This document shows positions 6,179-15,878 of a stretch of 37,596 nt of DNA, one piece after another. The translations under genes were made by a program, and so were the position numbers. Source of the stretch: an uncultured Clostridia bacterium. GTDB taxonomy: Bacteria > Bacillota > Clostridia > TANB77 > CAG-508. Every line of letters begins with the position of its first letter. Within the stretch, counting starts at the first letter, position 1. The DNA is taken from NCBI GenBank assembly GCA_910589185.1, contig CAJUSU010000016.1:1-37596 (forward strand). The letters are read 5' to 3'. The notes under the pieces were generated by a model, which was not told the origin of the DNA, did no database searches, and saw only the letters and a list, made by a program, of their open reading frames with translations.

Positions 6179-8140
6179 TTAGCTTTGACTTAACGGTTCT
6201 CTTCCTGAAGACTGCGAACCCATTAGTGATTTTAAACTAATCGCACTTCCTATCCCAAAACTACTGAAACCATTTAATTTAGTTTCTCCTAATTCACTTA
6301 TTGCCCCTTTCGCTGTATTATTCCAGTCTTGATTTTTATTATTTTGTGGTTTTAAATAAATTTGCTTTGTATTTAAAATCTGATTGATTTTTCTTTTTGG
6401 AACTGGCTCAAAGTCTACGGTTCTTGCTTTCATTGCTGTTAATACTTTTCCATAACTACTTACTCTAACCACACATTCTCTGTTAGCCAATTTTGTTAGC
6501 ATTTCTCTTCTTGCATGAAAAGAATTATGTACTGCCATTTCCATTTGAATATTGCCTTCCAATATTACTGCATCTTCTCTTGAAATTCTAAAAACATAAT
6601 AGTTTAATGCATTAGCAAAAATTGCTTTTTGTAATTCCTCGCTAATTTGATTAAAATATTGCTGTGCCAACATTAACGATAAACTATACTTTCTTGCCTC
6701 TGCTAAAAATCTATGCAAAATACTATTTTCTACTACTGCTACTTCGTCAATTAAGAAAATAATATGTTGGTCAAAAGCATATGACTGTACTAATTCTAAC
6801 ATTTGTTGCATAACCAGTCCTGCTATTGTTTTTGTCACTTTTTCTCCTAATACTGTTTGATCTAGTGAAAAAATGGTTAAGAAATTTTCTTCAATTACTT
6901 GTTTCATTTGGCGTTGTTTCAAATCCGTATGAAATGCAGGTAACATTTGCATTTCGTCAATTAAAGAAATGATGGGCGAAATGGCTTCTTGATAAGATTT
7001 GCTTTTTAATTCATTAAAGTCTGTACGAAAGAATGCCACTGTACTATCTGTTAGCTTTTCTTCTAATTCCCCTAGTAAGTTGTTTCGATAGTCCATATCT
7101 AACACCATTCTTCTTAAATTATTAAAACTCAAATCTCCTTTTACAAGTAATGCATAAATGCTATGTCTTAAAACACGCTCTGCTTTTGAATTGTATTGGT
7201 CTGCCATTAACCCTTTTAATAAAGAAAGCATTAACTCTGTGCTAACAATTGGATCTTTACCTGTATTGACAAATAAATCCATACTGTTTTCCAAAGTTTT
7301 AAAATCAATAACTTCTGTATTTTCCAGACCTCCAATGTCTTTTTCTAAAGCTGCATGAGGGTCGATTACCACTACTTTGTATTTATTTCTATATTCTTCT
7401 CTGCTAGCTAAGTTGCTAATAAAATTACTCATAAACTTCGATTTGCCTGTCCCGCTTGCTCCTACCACTAGAGAGTGTACATCAAAATCATATTCACTCA
7501 AATTAAGATAATAATTTCCTGCCAAATATGGGAAAGTATCTACTTTTAGCACTGGGTCTTGTTTTTCATTTTTCAATAAATGCAAACTTTTTTCAATATT
7601 CAAATATTTCTTCGCGTCTTTTTTATATAGAAAACGATTATGCTCTGCAAAGTTGATACTTAGTAATGTTTGTGGGATACTAAATAGAGCAAATCTTCTT
7701 TTTAACTTTTTGCTGTTTTCTTTTTTAAAATATAGTCTTGTATGAAAGCGGAAATAGTTTTGCTTTAAAGGAAACATAGTAAATTTAGCAAATTTCATTT
7801 GCCTATTTTTTCTCGTTTCGTTATAGTCATAAACATCTAATACACTATTTTCCTTTTTCTTAAAAAATCCTAAAAACAAGTAAAATAGTCCCAAGCTAGA
7901 TGCTGGCTCTTCTTCTACTGCTTCTATTTGTTTTAGTAAAAAGTCACCTAAAGAACTAACTACTGTTGGTAACTGTCTTCTTGTTTGTACAAAATATCTC
8001 ACTTCATTATTTTCAATTCTTATCCATAAATTCCATTTATGGAATAATCCATTCAAATTTGAAATACCATTTAAAAGATTTAGCCAACTTTCTTCTGTGA
8101 CATGTTCTGATGTCAAAAATATTTCTGTTGTATATTGCAT
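6179..8140 (-). CDS. HerA/VirB4-like conjugation-type ATPase
   Basis: A 653-residue protein with an N-terminal domain (about 1-200) of unclear type and a RecA-like motor: Walker A GASGTGKSKF (about 228-237), followed by VVVIDPHAALEKDIGG (about 258-273), and Walker B IIFLIDEVAVVE (about 457-468) with LAQQYFNQI resembling the sensor region of VirB4/TraC and HerA enzymes. These ATPases pump DNA or drive type IV secretion. There are no pilus, relaxase or coupling genes nearby, so this is a solitary chromosomal member; no membrane helix is evident. The next gene in the transcript is a Cys-rich protein of unknown function. It may be a relic of an integrated element or part of a cellular system not yet defined. 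Confidence 0.8.
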   Translation of the reverse strand: MQYTTEIFLTSEHVTEESWLNLLNGISNLNGLFHKWNLWIRIENNEVRYFVQTRRQLPTVVSSLGDFLLKQIEAVEEEPASSLGLFYLFLGFFKKKENSVLDVYDYNETRKNRQMKFAKFTMFPLKQNYFRFHTRLYFKKENSKKLKRRFALFSIPQTLLSINFAEHNRFLYKKDAKKYLNIEKSLHLLKNEKQDPVLKVDTFPYLAGNYYLNLSEYDFDVHSLVVGASGTGKSKFMSNFISNLASREEYRNKYKVVVIDPHAALEKDIGGLENTEVIDFKTLENSMDLFVNTGKDPIVSTELMLSLLKGLMADQYNSKAERVLRHSIYALLVKGDLSFNNLRRMVLDMDYRNNLLGELEEKLTDSTVAFFRTDFNELKSKSYQEAISPIISLIDEMQMLPAFHTDLKQRQMKQVIEENFLTIFSLDQTVLGEKVTKTIAGLVMQQMLELVQSYAFDQHIIFLIDEVAVVENSILHRFLAEARKYSLSLMLAQQYFNQISEELQKAIFANALNYYVFRISREDAVILEGNIQMEMAVHNSFHARREMLTKLANRECVVRVSSYGKVLTAMKARTVDFEPVPKRKINQILNTKQIYLKPQNNKNQDWNNTAKGAISELGETKLNGFSSFGIGSAISLKSLMGSQSSGREPLSQS

Positions 8141-8184
8141 TTTTTCTCCCCACCTTCTATTTCTATTTTACTAAATTCTGCCAT

Positions 8185-8223
8185 AAAAAAACTGACTTTT
8201 CTCTTTTGAAAAAAATCAGTTTA
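8185..8223 (-). terminator. Terminator after the AraC-family gene
   Basis: On the minus strand AAACTGATTTTTTTC and GAAAAGTCAGTTT pair around a short loop, directly at the AraC stop codon, and a run of T follows. It would end the exopolysaccharide operon and separate it from the ATPase gene. Confidence 0.65.
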
Positions 8224-9027
8224 ATCTTCTATTGGTACCATAAACTCCGTCATACCATCATGGTAATATTCTAGTTCTGGAATTTCTCTTAAATTATATT
8301 TGCAACTTGGTACAAATTCATCACAAAAGCGGTGGCTTACTTCTTGTATATCTTTTGGATTCTCATTTGGAATATGAAATACTAGCCATTTACTTTTTGG
8401 AATAATATATTTTTTTAGTTCTGGTATTTTTTTGTCATACAATACCCAATACCCATTTACAATGTCTTGAAATCTATCTTGATATACTACCATTCCATAA
8501 TTAGGGTATCCATAAGCCTTAGCGTATTTTTTGATGACTTCTTGAAAATGCTTTGGTGCATCTTCTCCTATCTTTTCTGTTGTTGTCTTCTTTTCTTCTC
8601 CATAAAGTACAAGTTCTTCTGTTTCTATAATGCTGTATTTCATACTTGGTTTTGCAATCTCTTGTTGTTCATCAAAATGAATTTTTGCAAATACTTTAAG
8701 ACCTTCTGGCTGTTTCTTTACGCTACTTGGTTTTATTCCATGGAATTTTTCAAATGCTCTAGAAAAAGAGGTCGCATTATCGTATTGATATTTTATAGCT
8801 ATGTCCATTATCTTTTCGTTTGTTTGTGATAAGTCATAACCTGCATTTGATAATCTTCTTTTTCTAATATATTCTGAAAGAGAAATATTACAAAGTAAAG
8901 AGAATACGCTTTGCATGGTATACTCATTTACTCCTAGTATTTGCGCTAATTTTGTATATGATATTTCGTTTTCTAAGTTTGCTTCTATATATTCAATTAC
9001 TTCATTTAAGGATTTATAGACATTCAT
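8221..9027 (-). CDS. AraC-family regulator with GyrI-like effector domain
   Basis: A 268-residue two-domain protein. Residues 5-105 hold two helix-turn-helix motifs typical of AraC proteins (NEISYTKLAQILGVNEYTMQ and the second helix set IMDIAIKYQYDNATSFSRAF, closing with FHGIKPSSVKK). Residues 130-268 resemble the GyrI-like small-molecule binding domain (MKYSIIETEELVLYG, then GYWVLYD and EYYHDGMTEFMVPI). Such proteins sense hydrophobic or cationic compounds and activate efflux or stress genes. It begins only 18 bp after the PHP phosphatase gene, so it is probably carried on the polysaccharide transcript, although its targets need not be there. Confidence 0.9.
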   Translation of the reverse strand: MNVYKSLNEVIEYIEANLENEISYTKLAQILGVNEYTMQSVFSLLCNISLSEYIRKRRLSNAGYDLSQTNEKIMDIAIKYQYDNATSFSRAFEKFHGIKPSSVKKQPEGLKVFAKIHFDEQQEIAKPSMKYSIIETEELVLYGEEKKTTTEKIGEDAPKHFQEVIKKYAKAYGYPNYGMVVYQDRFQDIVNGYWVLYDKKIPELKKYIIPKSKWLVFHIPNENPKDIQEVSHRFCDEFVPSCKYNLREIPELEYYHDGMTEFMVPIED

Positions 9028-9045
9028 TTAGTTTATTATATTCTC

Positions 9046-9747
9046 CTATACTAGTTTTTGTGGATTGGTTGTAGTTAGTTCCTCTAGTTTTTCTTTTCCT
9101 ATCATTTTCTCTAATTTCTTTAAAATCTCTGGTATTTGACAATATACACTGCCTGCTCTATGGCAGTCTGTTCCAAAAAAAGATATCCTATTTGCCTTTA
9201 GCAATTTCTTTAAAGTCTTTTCCGCTTCTTTTCCATACTGTCCCATACAACTTCCATAATTTGCTTGAAATAGCACTCCCATATCTGCTAGTTCATTTAA
9301 TATTTTATAGTTTTTCTGGACGTAAGAATATCTTTCTGGGTGTGCAATGATCAAAGTAATACCCTGTGAAATAATATTTTGAATCACTCTTTCTAGTCCA
9401 AGAATTTGATTATGCATTGGGAGTTCCATCAGCAAATACTTTGTTCCATTCATAGTAGGAAGTTCACCCTCTTCTATTAATTCTACTAAGTCTGGACTAA
9501 TATATGCTTCTGCTCCATTATATATTTTAATGTCCATCCCCTCTTGTTCTATTTGTTCATTTAACATATCAATCAATTCTTGCCTTTTTGCCTTTGGCGT
9601 ATGGTAGCTTTCTTCTATATAATGAGAAGTAGAAATGATAGCTGTAAAACCTGCTTCATATGCTTCTCTTATCATTTCCATACTTTCTTCTATACTTCTT
9701 GATCCATCATCAATGCCTGGCAATATGTGGCAATGTACATCTATCAT
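9046..9747 (-). CDS. cpsB: PHP-family tyrosine-protein phosphatase (CpsB/CapC type)
   Basis: A 233-residue PHP-fold metallophosphatase. Metal ligands are visible in DVHCHILPGIDDGS (3-16), TSHYIEES (40-47), the HPERY motif (about 136-140) and GTDCHR (about 193-198). Members dephosphorylate the tyrosine cluster of the BY-kinase that controls polysaccharide chain length. It follows the separate BY-kinase gene by 16 bp, the classic wzz-kinase-phosphatase order, and may also act on the fused kinase at the head of the operon. Confidence 0.92.
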   Translation of the reverse strand: MIDVHCHILPGIDDGSRSIEESMEMIREAYEAGFTAIISTSHYIEESYHTPKAKRQELIDMLNEQIEQEGMDIKIYNGAEAYISPDLVELIEEGELPTMNGTKYLLMELPMHNQILGLERVIQNIISQGITLIIAHPERYSYVQKNYKILNELADMGVLFQANYGSCMGQYGKEAEKTLKKLLKANRISFFGTDCHRAGSVYCQIPEILKKLEKMIGKEKLEELTTTNPQKLV

Positions 9748-9763
9748 TTTTTAGCCTTCTTCC

Positions 9764-10621
9764 TTATTTATTATCATCTAAATATTGGTCAATTTGGTTT
9801 ATGATGTCATCTTGTTCTTGCTTGCCTTCAGAAGCTGTTTCATCAACTTCTACATAAGTCACTTCTTCTTGGTGAATGCGACTAGAATTGTTTTCTTCAT
9901 CTTGATTATTATTTCGTGAAGTATGCTCTCCTCCTTCGGTCTTGCTTCTTTCTCCATAATAGTAATACTTACTTTTATACTTTTTAAGTGATACAGGTAT
10001 TCTGTTGATAATGACCCCTGCTATTTTTCCACCTACATTTTCAATATTTTTTTGCACAGTTTTTAAGTTCTCCATTTTAGTTAATTTATGAGAACTTACT
10101 ATTATAGTAGCATCTACAATTCTAGAAATGATAACCGCATCTGTTACTAACATACAAGGTGTTGAGTCAAATAACACAACATCAAACGTTCTTTTTAATT
10201 CCTCTAACCCTTGTAGCATTCTTTCCGTTGATAATAACTCAGATGGGTTTGGTGGCACATTTCCTGCAGGAATAATCCATAAATTTTTTACTTCTGTTTT
10301 GATTAAATAGTCTTTGATTGACTTTTTGTCTTCTGCTAGGTAGTTAGAAAGCCCTGGGAATATCTTTGTTTCAAAAACATTATGCAATCTTCCTTTTCTC
10401 ATGTCAGAGTCAATGATAACTACTTTTTTATCTGATTGTGCAAAGGCAATTCCTAGGTTAGAAGTAATCCATGTTTTGCCTTCTCCTGGCATAGTACTTG
10501 TTACTAATAAAGAAATAGCGTCATCTTTATGTTTCATAAATTGTAAGTTCGTTCTTAAGGTTTTAAAAACCTCAGAAATAGGAGATTTCGGATCTCTATG
10601 TGTAATTAGTTCATTATTCAT
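9764..10621 (-). CDS. cpsD: BY-kinase, CpsD/CapB type
   Basis: A 285-residue cytoplasmic tyrosine autokinase. It shows Walker A STMPGEGKTW (about 43-52), Walker A' VVIIDSDMRKGR (about 68-79), Walker B VVLFDSTP (about 148-155) and a Tyr cluster KSKYYYYGE (about 215-223), though its C-terminus continues as an acidic Gln/Glu-rich tail ending YLDDNK. It overlaps the Wzz gene by 8 bp, which indicates translational coupling with its membrane activator. This is the second BY-kinase of the locus; the first is fused to its own Wzz domain at 20032-23061. Confidence 0.93.
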   Translation of the reverse strand: MNNELITHRDPKSPISEVFKTLRTNLQFMKHKDDAISLLVTSTMPGEGKTWITSNLGIAFAQSDKKVVIIDSDMRKGRLHNVFETKIFPGLSNYLAEDKKSIKDYLIKTEVKNLWIIPAGNVPPNPSELLSTERMLQGLEELKRTFDVVLFDSTPCMLVTDAVIISRIVDATIIVSSHKLTKMENLKTVQKNIENVGGKIAGVIINRIPVSLKKYKSKYYYYGERSKTEGGEHTSRNNNQDEENNSSRIHQEEVTYVEVDETASEGKQEQDDIINQIDQYLDDNK

Positions 10622-11321
10622 CTTCTTTACCTCCTAACTTTACAGCTGGTACTTGTGCAAGGACTGCTAGTCCTGTTTTCTTTTCGACGTCTTCCCCAGT
10701 TTTTACGGTTGTATCAAATAAACTGAAAACAAAGATGACTGCACAAGAAAGCCCAAAACCACCAATCGCAAAAATTAGAATATCCTTGATGTGATTTACA
10801 TTATATGGTTCTGTTGCTAATTCTGCTTTATCAACAATATATACGTTATTAATATTATAGATTTCCACTACTTTTTCACTAAATACATTCGCAAGTTCTG
10901 TGGTAATTAAATAGGCTATTCTTGGATCTTCATTGACATAAGTAATTTCTATTACCTGTGTATCTTTTACAGCTTTTACTGTAATATCTTTTTCTACTTC
11001 CTCTGTTTTCATATCGGTCATACTCAAATTTTGTAAAGCCTGATCAATTACTGTTTTACTTTTTATCAGTACACTATAAGTAGAAACCAATGTCTGATTT
11101 AAGGTGATATCTGTTTGCGTAATTTCATTTAGCTTATCTTCTGTTTCCTGCGAATTGTTCTGCGCTAACAATAATGTTGTGGCAGATTGATATTTAGGAG
11201 TTACTAAATATCTTGTGTATCCTACTCCTATGATTGCAAAAAGAATAGTTACTAATATAATAATCGCTTTCTTTTTCCAAAATACATTAAATAATTCTTT
11301 TAAATCAATTTCTTCTTCCAT
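10614..11321 (-). CDS. cpsC: Polysaccharide chain-length regulator, Wzz/CpsC type
   Basis: A 235-residue protein with an N-terminal membrane helix (about 17-34) and a second at about 185-205, flanking an extracytoplasmic Wzz domain; PKYQSATTLLLAQN and ITYVNEDPRIAYLI are characteristic. The short cytoplasmic tail (KKTGLAVLAQVP) is the usual kinase-activating segment. It is the partner of the overlapping BY-kinase gene. Its sequence parallels the N-terminal 200 residues of the fusion protein at 20032-23061 (both have TLVSTYSVL/LIGTYGRIL and EPYNVNH/EPYNIHH), so the two are paralogues. Confidence 0.92.
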   Translation of the reverse strand: MEEEIDLKELFNVFWKKKAIIILVTILFAIIGVGYTRYLVTPKYQSATTLLLAQNNSQETEDKLNEITQTDITLNQTLVSTYSVLIKSKTVIDQALQNLSMTDMKTEEVEKDITVKAVKDTQVIEITYVNEDPRIAYLITTELANVFSEKVVEIYNINNVYIVDKAELATEPYNVNHIKDILIFAIGGFGLSCAVIFVFSLFDTTVKTGEDVEKKTGLAVLAQVPAVKLGGKEDE

Positions 11322-11346
11322 GTTTTTCTAATTCCTTTTTCCTTAC

Positions 11347-12867
11347 TTATTTTATTATTCTAGCTTTTACCTCTTTTAGCATTTCTATGTAATATCTAAA
11401 TTCTTTACTTCTGCCAAATAAGATAATAAATAATATCACGGCAATGCCTACAGCTATGATACCATTGCATATGAATTGCCATAAACTATTGTCTATTGTT
11501 ATTACATTACATATGACAGCAGAAAGAACTGTCGCTATGACAATATAAACAAAGTATTTTACATTTTCTCGATAATATTCTCGATATGATTTATGAAAAA
11601 TTGGCTTATAAATATACTTTGGATAACTATATATAATTAAGAATAGATAACTCATCGCCGTTCCTAGTATGACTCCTGCCACCCCAATTATCTTACATAA
11701 AATAATAGAAGTAACTAAGTTGATAATTGCCATAATCACATACATAAATTGGTCTTCTTTGCAAATACCTGCTGCTTCTTTATACATGGTAATTGCTCTT
11801 CTAATACTATCTGAGTAAATATAAAAAGCAAAAATCCAAATGGTAAAGTTAGATAATAGATATTCCTTCCCCACCCATAAAGTAATAAATGGTTGAATTG
11901 CACAAGTAAATCCTACGATAAATATTCCTGTAATGAAGGAATTTAGCATATTGATCTTTTTGTAAATATCATAACTTTTTTCCGTGTTGTTTTCTGTTAA
12001 TAAATTTCCTACACTAGCTGTTAGACTTGAAAGAATTTGATAGATAATCGTTGTAATTGCACTTACAATCATATTATAGTTAGTATAATATCCAACAACT
12101 GTAATTCCTAAAAATATAGATAATACAATGTTATCTATTCCTTTATTAACAACAAAAGAAATTTTTTGCAAGAAGATTGCTTTAATTCTATTGATAACAT
12201 CTTTTCTTTCTTGGCTTTCTAGTTTCTTGGCTGGCTCATTGATATATGGATGATGTTTGTTAACATATATGTTAATGATAATATTTTCTAATAGTCGATA
12301 GACTAATTTGATAGCTAAAAATACCACATAGTTTTTAAATATAGCAAGCAGAATAATTTGTGTAATATTCATGAAAATGGTGTATCCCATGTGTACAATG
12401 TTGACAATATAATTCTTTTGGTCAGCATATAGTAATGAACGCTTGTAAGTCATAACATAGGAAAGTATGGTATCTAGTAACGATATTAAGTATAAAAAGA
12501 TTATACTTTCTGGAATAGCAACTTCTCCTACAATTGTTGGAACTATTGGAATAATGATTACACCTATAATTGTAATAACTAGTGCTACACATCTATAACA
12601 AATTTTATAAAAATTCATCCACGATTTTATTTCTTCTTTGTTATCTTCTGCAATTGGTTTGTATAGTTTAAATATAATGGTAGTCCCTATTCCTAACTCT
12701 GCTACTGATAACATTGTTAAAATATTAGTAAATAAACCATTGACTCCACTATACTCTATCCCTAAAATTCTAACAATGCATGCTTGTGTAATAAAGGTAA
12801 ATATCGTGGCAAATAGATAAGAACCCAAAGAGCCTAACATGTTAAATATTGAATTCTTCTTTCTCAT
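11347..12867 (-). CDS. wzx: Polysaccharide flippase, Wzx type
   Basis: A 506-residue integral membrane protein with about 12-14 helices, of the MVF/PST fold. The N-terminal MLGSLGSYLFATIFTFITQ and GIEYSGVNGLFTNILTMLS are typical of Wzx/RfbX exporters, which flip lipid-linked repeat units across the membrane. It lies between licD and the wzz-kinase pair in the polysaccharide operon, consistent with Wzy-dependent export. Confidence 0.9.
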   Translation of the reverse strand: MRKKNSIFNMLGSLGSYLFATIFTFITQACIVRILGIEYSGVNGLFTNILTMLSVAELGIGTTIIFKLYKPIAEDNKEEIKSWMNFYKICYRCVALVITIIGVIIIPIVPTIVGEVAIPESIIFLYLISLLDTILSYVMTYKRSLLYADQKNYIVNIVHMGYTIFMNITQIILLAIFKNYVVFLAIKLVYRLLENIIINIYVNKHHPYINEPAKKLESQERKDVINRIKAIFLQKISFVVNKGIDNIVLSIFLGITVVGYYTNYNMIVSAITTIIYQILSSLTASVGNLLTENNTEKSYDIYKKINMLNSFITGIFIVGFTCAIQPFITLWVGKEYLLSNFTIWIFAFYIYSDSIRRAITMYKEAAGICKEDQFMYVIMAIINLVTSIILCKIIGVAGVILGTAMSYLFLIIYSYPKYIYKPIFHKSYREYYRENVKYFVYIVIATVLSAVICNVITIDNSLWQFICNGIIAVGIAVILFIILFGRSKEFRYYIEMLKEVKARIIK

Positions 12868-12891
12868 TTTCCACTTTCACCTCTTTCTATC

Positions 12892-13704
12892 TTAATCTTT
12901 CCAATAGGCCTCTATATCATGCCTAGCCACTCTCTTTTCTGGTGGCGGTGGTGTCATATAATCACCAAAAGTTGTTTTTAATATCATATCATAATTTTTT
13001 GGAATTTCTACTGTTAAATTTTCAAACTGGTGATTTTCTATTCCTCTTAAGTTTTTTGTTTCTTGTATTTCATGTTCTATTAAATAAACTGGCCAATTAC
13101 TAATAGCATATTTTGACTCTTTAATGTTATATTGGTTATTTAATCTTCTATTTTTTTCCAAGATTCTTTCTAATCCAATGAAATTTGTATAATATCGTAT
13201 TATCTGTTTTATTATCTTTTTCATTATGTTTTGTTCTGGTATCTTCTTTAAATTGTGATAAAAAATCAGCCTTTGATTACTTTTTATTTTTTTACAAAAC
13301 TTTTTCCTCTCCCTTGCTTGATTTGGCAATCCTGTATAGCAAAATATATCTACATGCACTCCATAATTCTTAATTGATTTAAAGTTATTTTCTCTCATAA
13401 CTGTTTTCGTATTGACTAACTTAGCAAATGGGTAAAAATAGTCTTTTTGTTTTGAATGGTCTAATAGCAAATACTCACTATCTTTATTCTGATTTAAAAT
13501 ATTCACTAATTTTTCATAATTATCCTTTGTTAGTGCAATATCGATATCATCATCCCATGGTATAAAACCATTATGGCGAACTGCACCAATTAGTGAACCT
13601 CCTATTAGAAAATACTCAATATGATTTTCTCTGCAAATCATATCAATGTATTTCAAAATATCTATTTGTATTTCTCTTAGCTCTTTTCCCTCTATCTTTC
13701 TCAC
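12892..13704 (-). CDS. licD: LicD-family phosphotransferase
   Basis: A 270-residue protein with the LicD hallmark GGSLIGAVRHNGFIPWDDDI (36-55), a nucleotidyltransferase-like fold in which the DDD cluster binds metal. LicD proteins transfer phosphocholine or other phospho-substituents to surface glycans. The start overlaps the preceding glycosyltransferase stop as ATGA. The polysaccharide may therefore carry phosphoryl groups; the donor cannot be told from sequence. Confidence 0.92.
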   Translation of the reverse strand: MRKIEGKELREIQIDILKYIDMICRENHIEYFLIGGSLIGAVRHNGFIPWDDDIDIALTKDNYEKLVNILNQNKDSEYLLLDHSKQKDYFYPFAKLVNTKTVMRENNFKSIKNYGVHVDIFCYTGLPNQARERKKFCKKIKSNQRLIFYHNLKKIPEQNIMKKIIKQIIRYYTNFIGLERILEKNRRLNNQYNIKESKYAISNWPVYLIEHEIQETKNLRGIENHQFENLTVEIPKNYDMILKTTFGDYMTPPPPEKRVARHDIEAYWKD

Positions 13705-14819
13705 TGTTTTGAATCCTCTCTTGTATTCCTTTTATAAAATTCTACTAACTCATTTACTGTATTATCTATATCAAATCCATTTAGTTTTTCATTGTCTTTT
13801 ACTTCTTCTCTATGAATTGATTTTTCTAGTGTTGCTTGTGCCCATTCTTGAATGGTATTGTCTTTTAAACTAAGTCTTTTAATTCTTTTAGAACAATTTA
13901 CTTCTTCTGGCAAACTATCTGTAATAATACAATTTAGACCAGATGCCTGTGCCTCTATCAGTACAATTCCTAGCCCTTCAAATAAAGATGGAAATAAAAA
14001 ACTATCAAATGCACTCATATATTCATTAACGTTATTTACATAGTCTAAGTATATTACATTGTTTTCTATTTTCTTATCTTGCATATATCTTTTCACTTCA
14101 TCTCTTAACGGACCATTACCAATTAACACTAATTTTGTTTTTGGATTTAATTTGGTAATCTCATGATAAACTTTTGCTAAAAAGACGTGATTTTTTTGTT
14201 CTACAAATCTTCCTACATTTCCAATGACAAATTCATCATCTTTGATATTGAGATTTTTTCTTATCTTCTCTCTTGATAACTCATTGTAGAAAAATTCGTC
14301 TATTTTAATTCCATTATTGCAAACTTTAAATTCTTTGTTTTTAAAATTTTGAAACATATCTTTTCCAGCATCACTAGAGCAAGCTAATTTTAGAAAAGAG
14401 GTATTGCCTTTTACAAATCTTTCTCCTATCCAACTTAGTAGTTTTGTCTTTTTAAAAACTATCTTATTATCTGCTATGTGTGAATGTAAAATAATGTTAG
14501 CGTTGGTATATTTTTTAGCATAAATAATTGGTTCAAAAAGGCTAAAACTCATTAAGTGGATATGAATAAAGTCATAATTACTTTTTTGTAAAAACTCCTT
14601 TAACTGCTTTTTGAAAGCAAAATAATTTTCTTTTCTATCTTTTATAAAGAATGTATTTTCTTTTATTTCTTCATAAAAGCATGGTTTTTGCTCTCCTAAA
14701 ATTAGAAAATCCATTTGAATTTCTTCTTTATTGATTTTTCTATATATGTTAATTAAATATTTTTCTATTCCTCCCATATTAGCTGAAAAGCCAATATGTA
14801 GCACTTTTATGCAAGACAT
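13701..14819 (-). CDS. GT4-family glycosyltransferase
   Basis: A 372-residue GT-B enzyme. The N-terminal half begins KVLHIGFSANMGGIEKYLIN (acceptor domain); the C-terminal half has FVIGNVGRFVEQKNH (about 193-207), KLVLIGNGPL (about 229-238) and the nucleotide-sugar motif FPSLFEGLGIVLIEAQASG with the E-x7-E pair (about 274-292). It is likely to add one sugar of the repeat unit. It resembles the enzyme at 16985-18127 in length and motifs, suggesting related donors. Confidence 0.9.
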   Translation of the reverse strand: MSCIKVLHIGFSANMGGIEKYLINIYRKINKEEIQMDFLILGEQKPCFYEEIKENTFFIKDRKENYFAFKKQLKEFLQKSNYDFIHIHLMSFSLFEPIIYAKKYTNANIILHSHIADNKIVFKKTKLLSWIGERFVKGNTSFLKLACSSDAGKDMFQNFKNKEFKVCNNGIKIDEFFYNELSREKIRKNLNIKDDEFVIGNVGRFVEQKNHVFLAKVYHEITKLNPKTKLVLIGNGPLRDEVKRYMQDKKIENNVIYLDYVNNVNEYMSAFDSFLFPSLFEGLGIVLIEAQASGLNCIITDSLPEEVNCSKRIKRLSLKDNTIQEWAQATLEKSIHREEVKDNEKLNGFDIDNTVNELVEFYKRNTREDSKQ

Positions 14820-14820
14820 A

Positions 14821-15867
14821 TTATTCTCCTATTTCTTGGTATAAGTCATACATTTTCTTCATATATTCTTGTGTACTATCTAACTTCTCTGCTTTTTTGC
14901 TAGCGTTCTTTGATAATCTTTCATACTCGTCACTATCTGTCAAAACTTTTAATATTTGTTTTGTAAATCCCTCTTCCGTTTCACATAGTTTGCCACAGGA
15001 ATCATCTACAATGTTGACAAGTCCTCCTACTTTTGAGACGATACATGGTAGTCCTAAACTTAATGCTTCAAAAGCAACTAAACCGTATCCTTCCCATTTT
15101 GATGTTAAGACGAACATTTTTGATTTTGCCATATAAGTGTATGGATTTTCTTGGAATCCTACAAACTCCACATTTTCAGTAAGTTTTAGCTTGTCCCTAT
15201 AAGAAATCATTTCTTCATATAGCTCTCCATTTCCAACCCATACAGCTTTTATATCTTTCCTCTCTTTTTTAACTTTGCTAACAACCTCTAAAAACATTTT
15301 TGGATTCTTCGCTTCTGTTAGTCTTCCTACACAACAAATATCATATTTTTTCTGGTAATCACTTTCTTCTACTCTCTCTAATATTTTATTTTTACTAACT
15401 GGATTTCCAATCACTTCAATTTTATCTTTTATTGCATTAGAAAAAATGTATTCTTCTTGTATCGAATTAGATACCGTTAATATCTTCTTTGCCTTTCTTC
15501 CTGCATATAGATAAGAAATAGAATAAGGACAAAGCTTTTTTATCCAAGGTGCGTTATTGTGCAAATGATTAATAATTGGTAATTTTTCAGTTGTTAATGC
15601 ACATATTACACTAGCAGTGTAATCATGCGCCTGTAGTATATCTGGTTTCCACTGTGCAATAAACTTTCTGACACTTTTTTTGTTCATTTTTTCTATTACA
15701 TAGTAGTTAATATTTTTATCTTGCAATATCTTCACAATTGGTCCATCTTGTGTTACATAAATCATTTCAAAATCTTTGTACTCTTTTCTGAAATTATCTA
15801 TGATATTGCACACAACATTTTCTAGACCTGAATAACTATTCGAATTGATAATATGTGCTATTTTCAT
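14821..15867 (-). CDS. GT4-family glycosyltransferase
   Basis: A 348-residue GT-B enzyme starting MKIAHIINSNSYSGLENVV, with a C-terminal donor domain containing CCVGRLTEAKNPKMFL (about 188-203), AVWVGNGELY and TSKWEGYGLVAFEALSLG (the E-x7-E region). The ATG at 15867 is preferred over 15891 because AAGGAG lies seven bases upstream and the longer form would overlap the wzy coding end. It is a single base away from the next glycosyltransferase gene, so translation is probably coupled. Confidence 0.9.
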   Translation of the reverse strand: MKIAHIINSNSYSGLENVVCNIIDNFRKEYKDFEMIYVTQDGPIVKILQDKNINYYVIEKMNKKSVRKFIAQWKPDILQAHDYTASVICALTTEKLPIINHLHNNAPWIKKLCPYSISYLYAGRKAKKILTVSNSIQEEYIFSNAIKDKIEVIGNPVSKNKILERVEESDYQKKYDICCVGRLTEAKNPKMFLEVVSKVKKERKDIKAVWVGNGELYEEMISYRDKLKLTENVEFVGFQENPYTYMAKSKMFVLTSKWEGYGLVAFEALSLGLPCIVSKVGGLVNIVDDSCGKLCETEEGFTKQILKVLTDSDEYERLSKNASKKAEKLDSTQEYMKKMYDLYQEIGE

Positions 15868-15878
15868 TCGTTTTCTCC

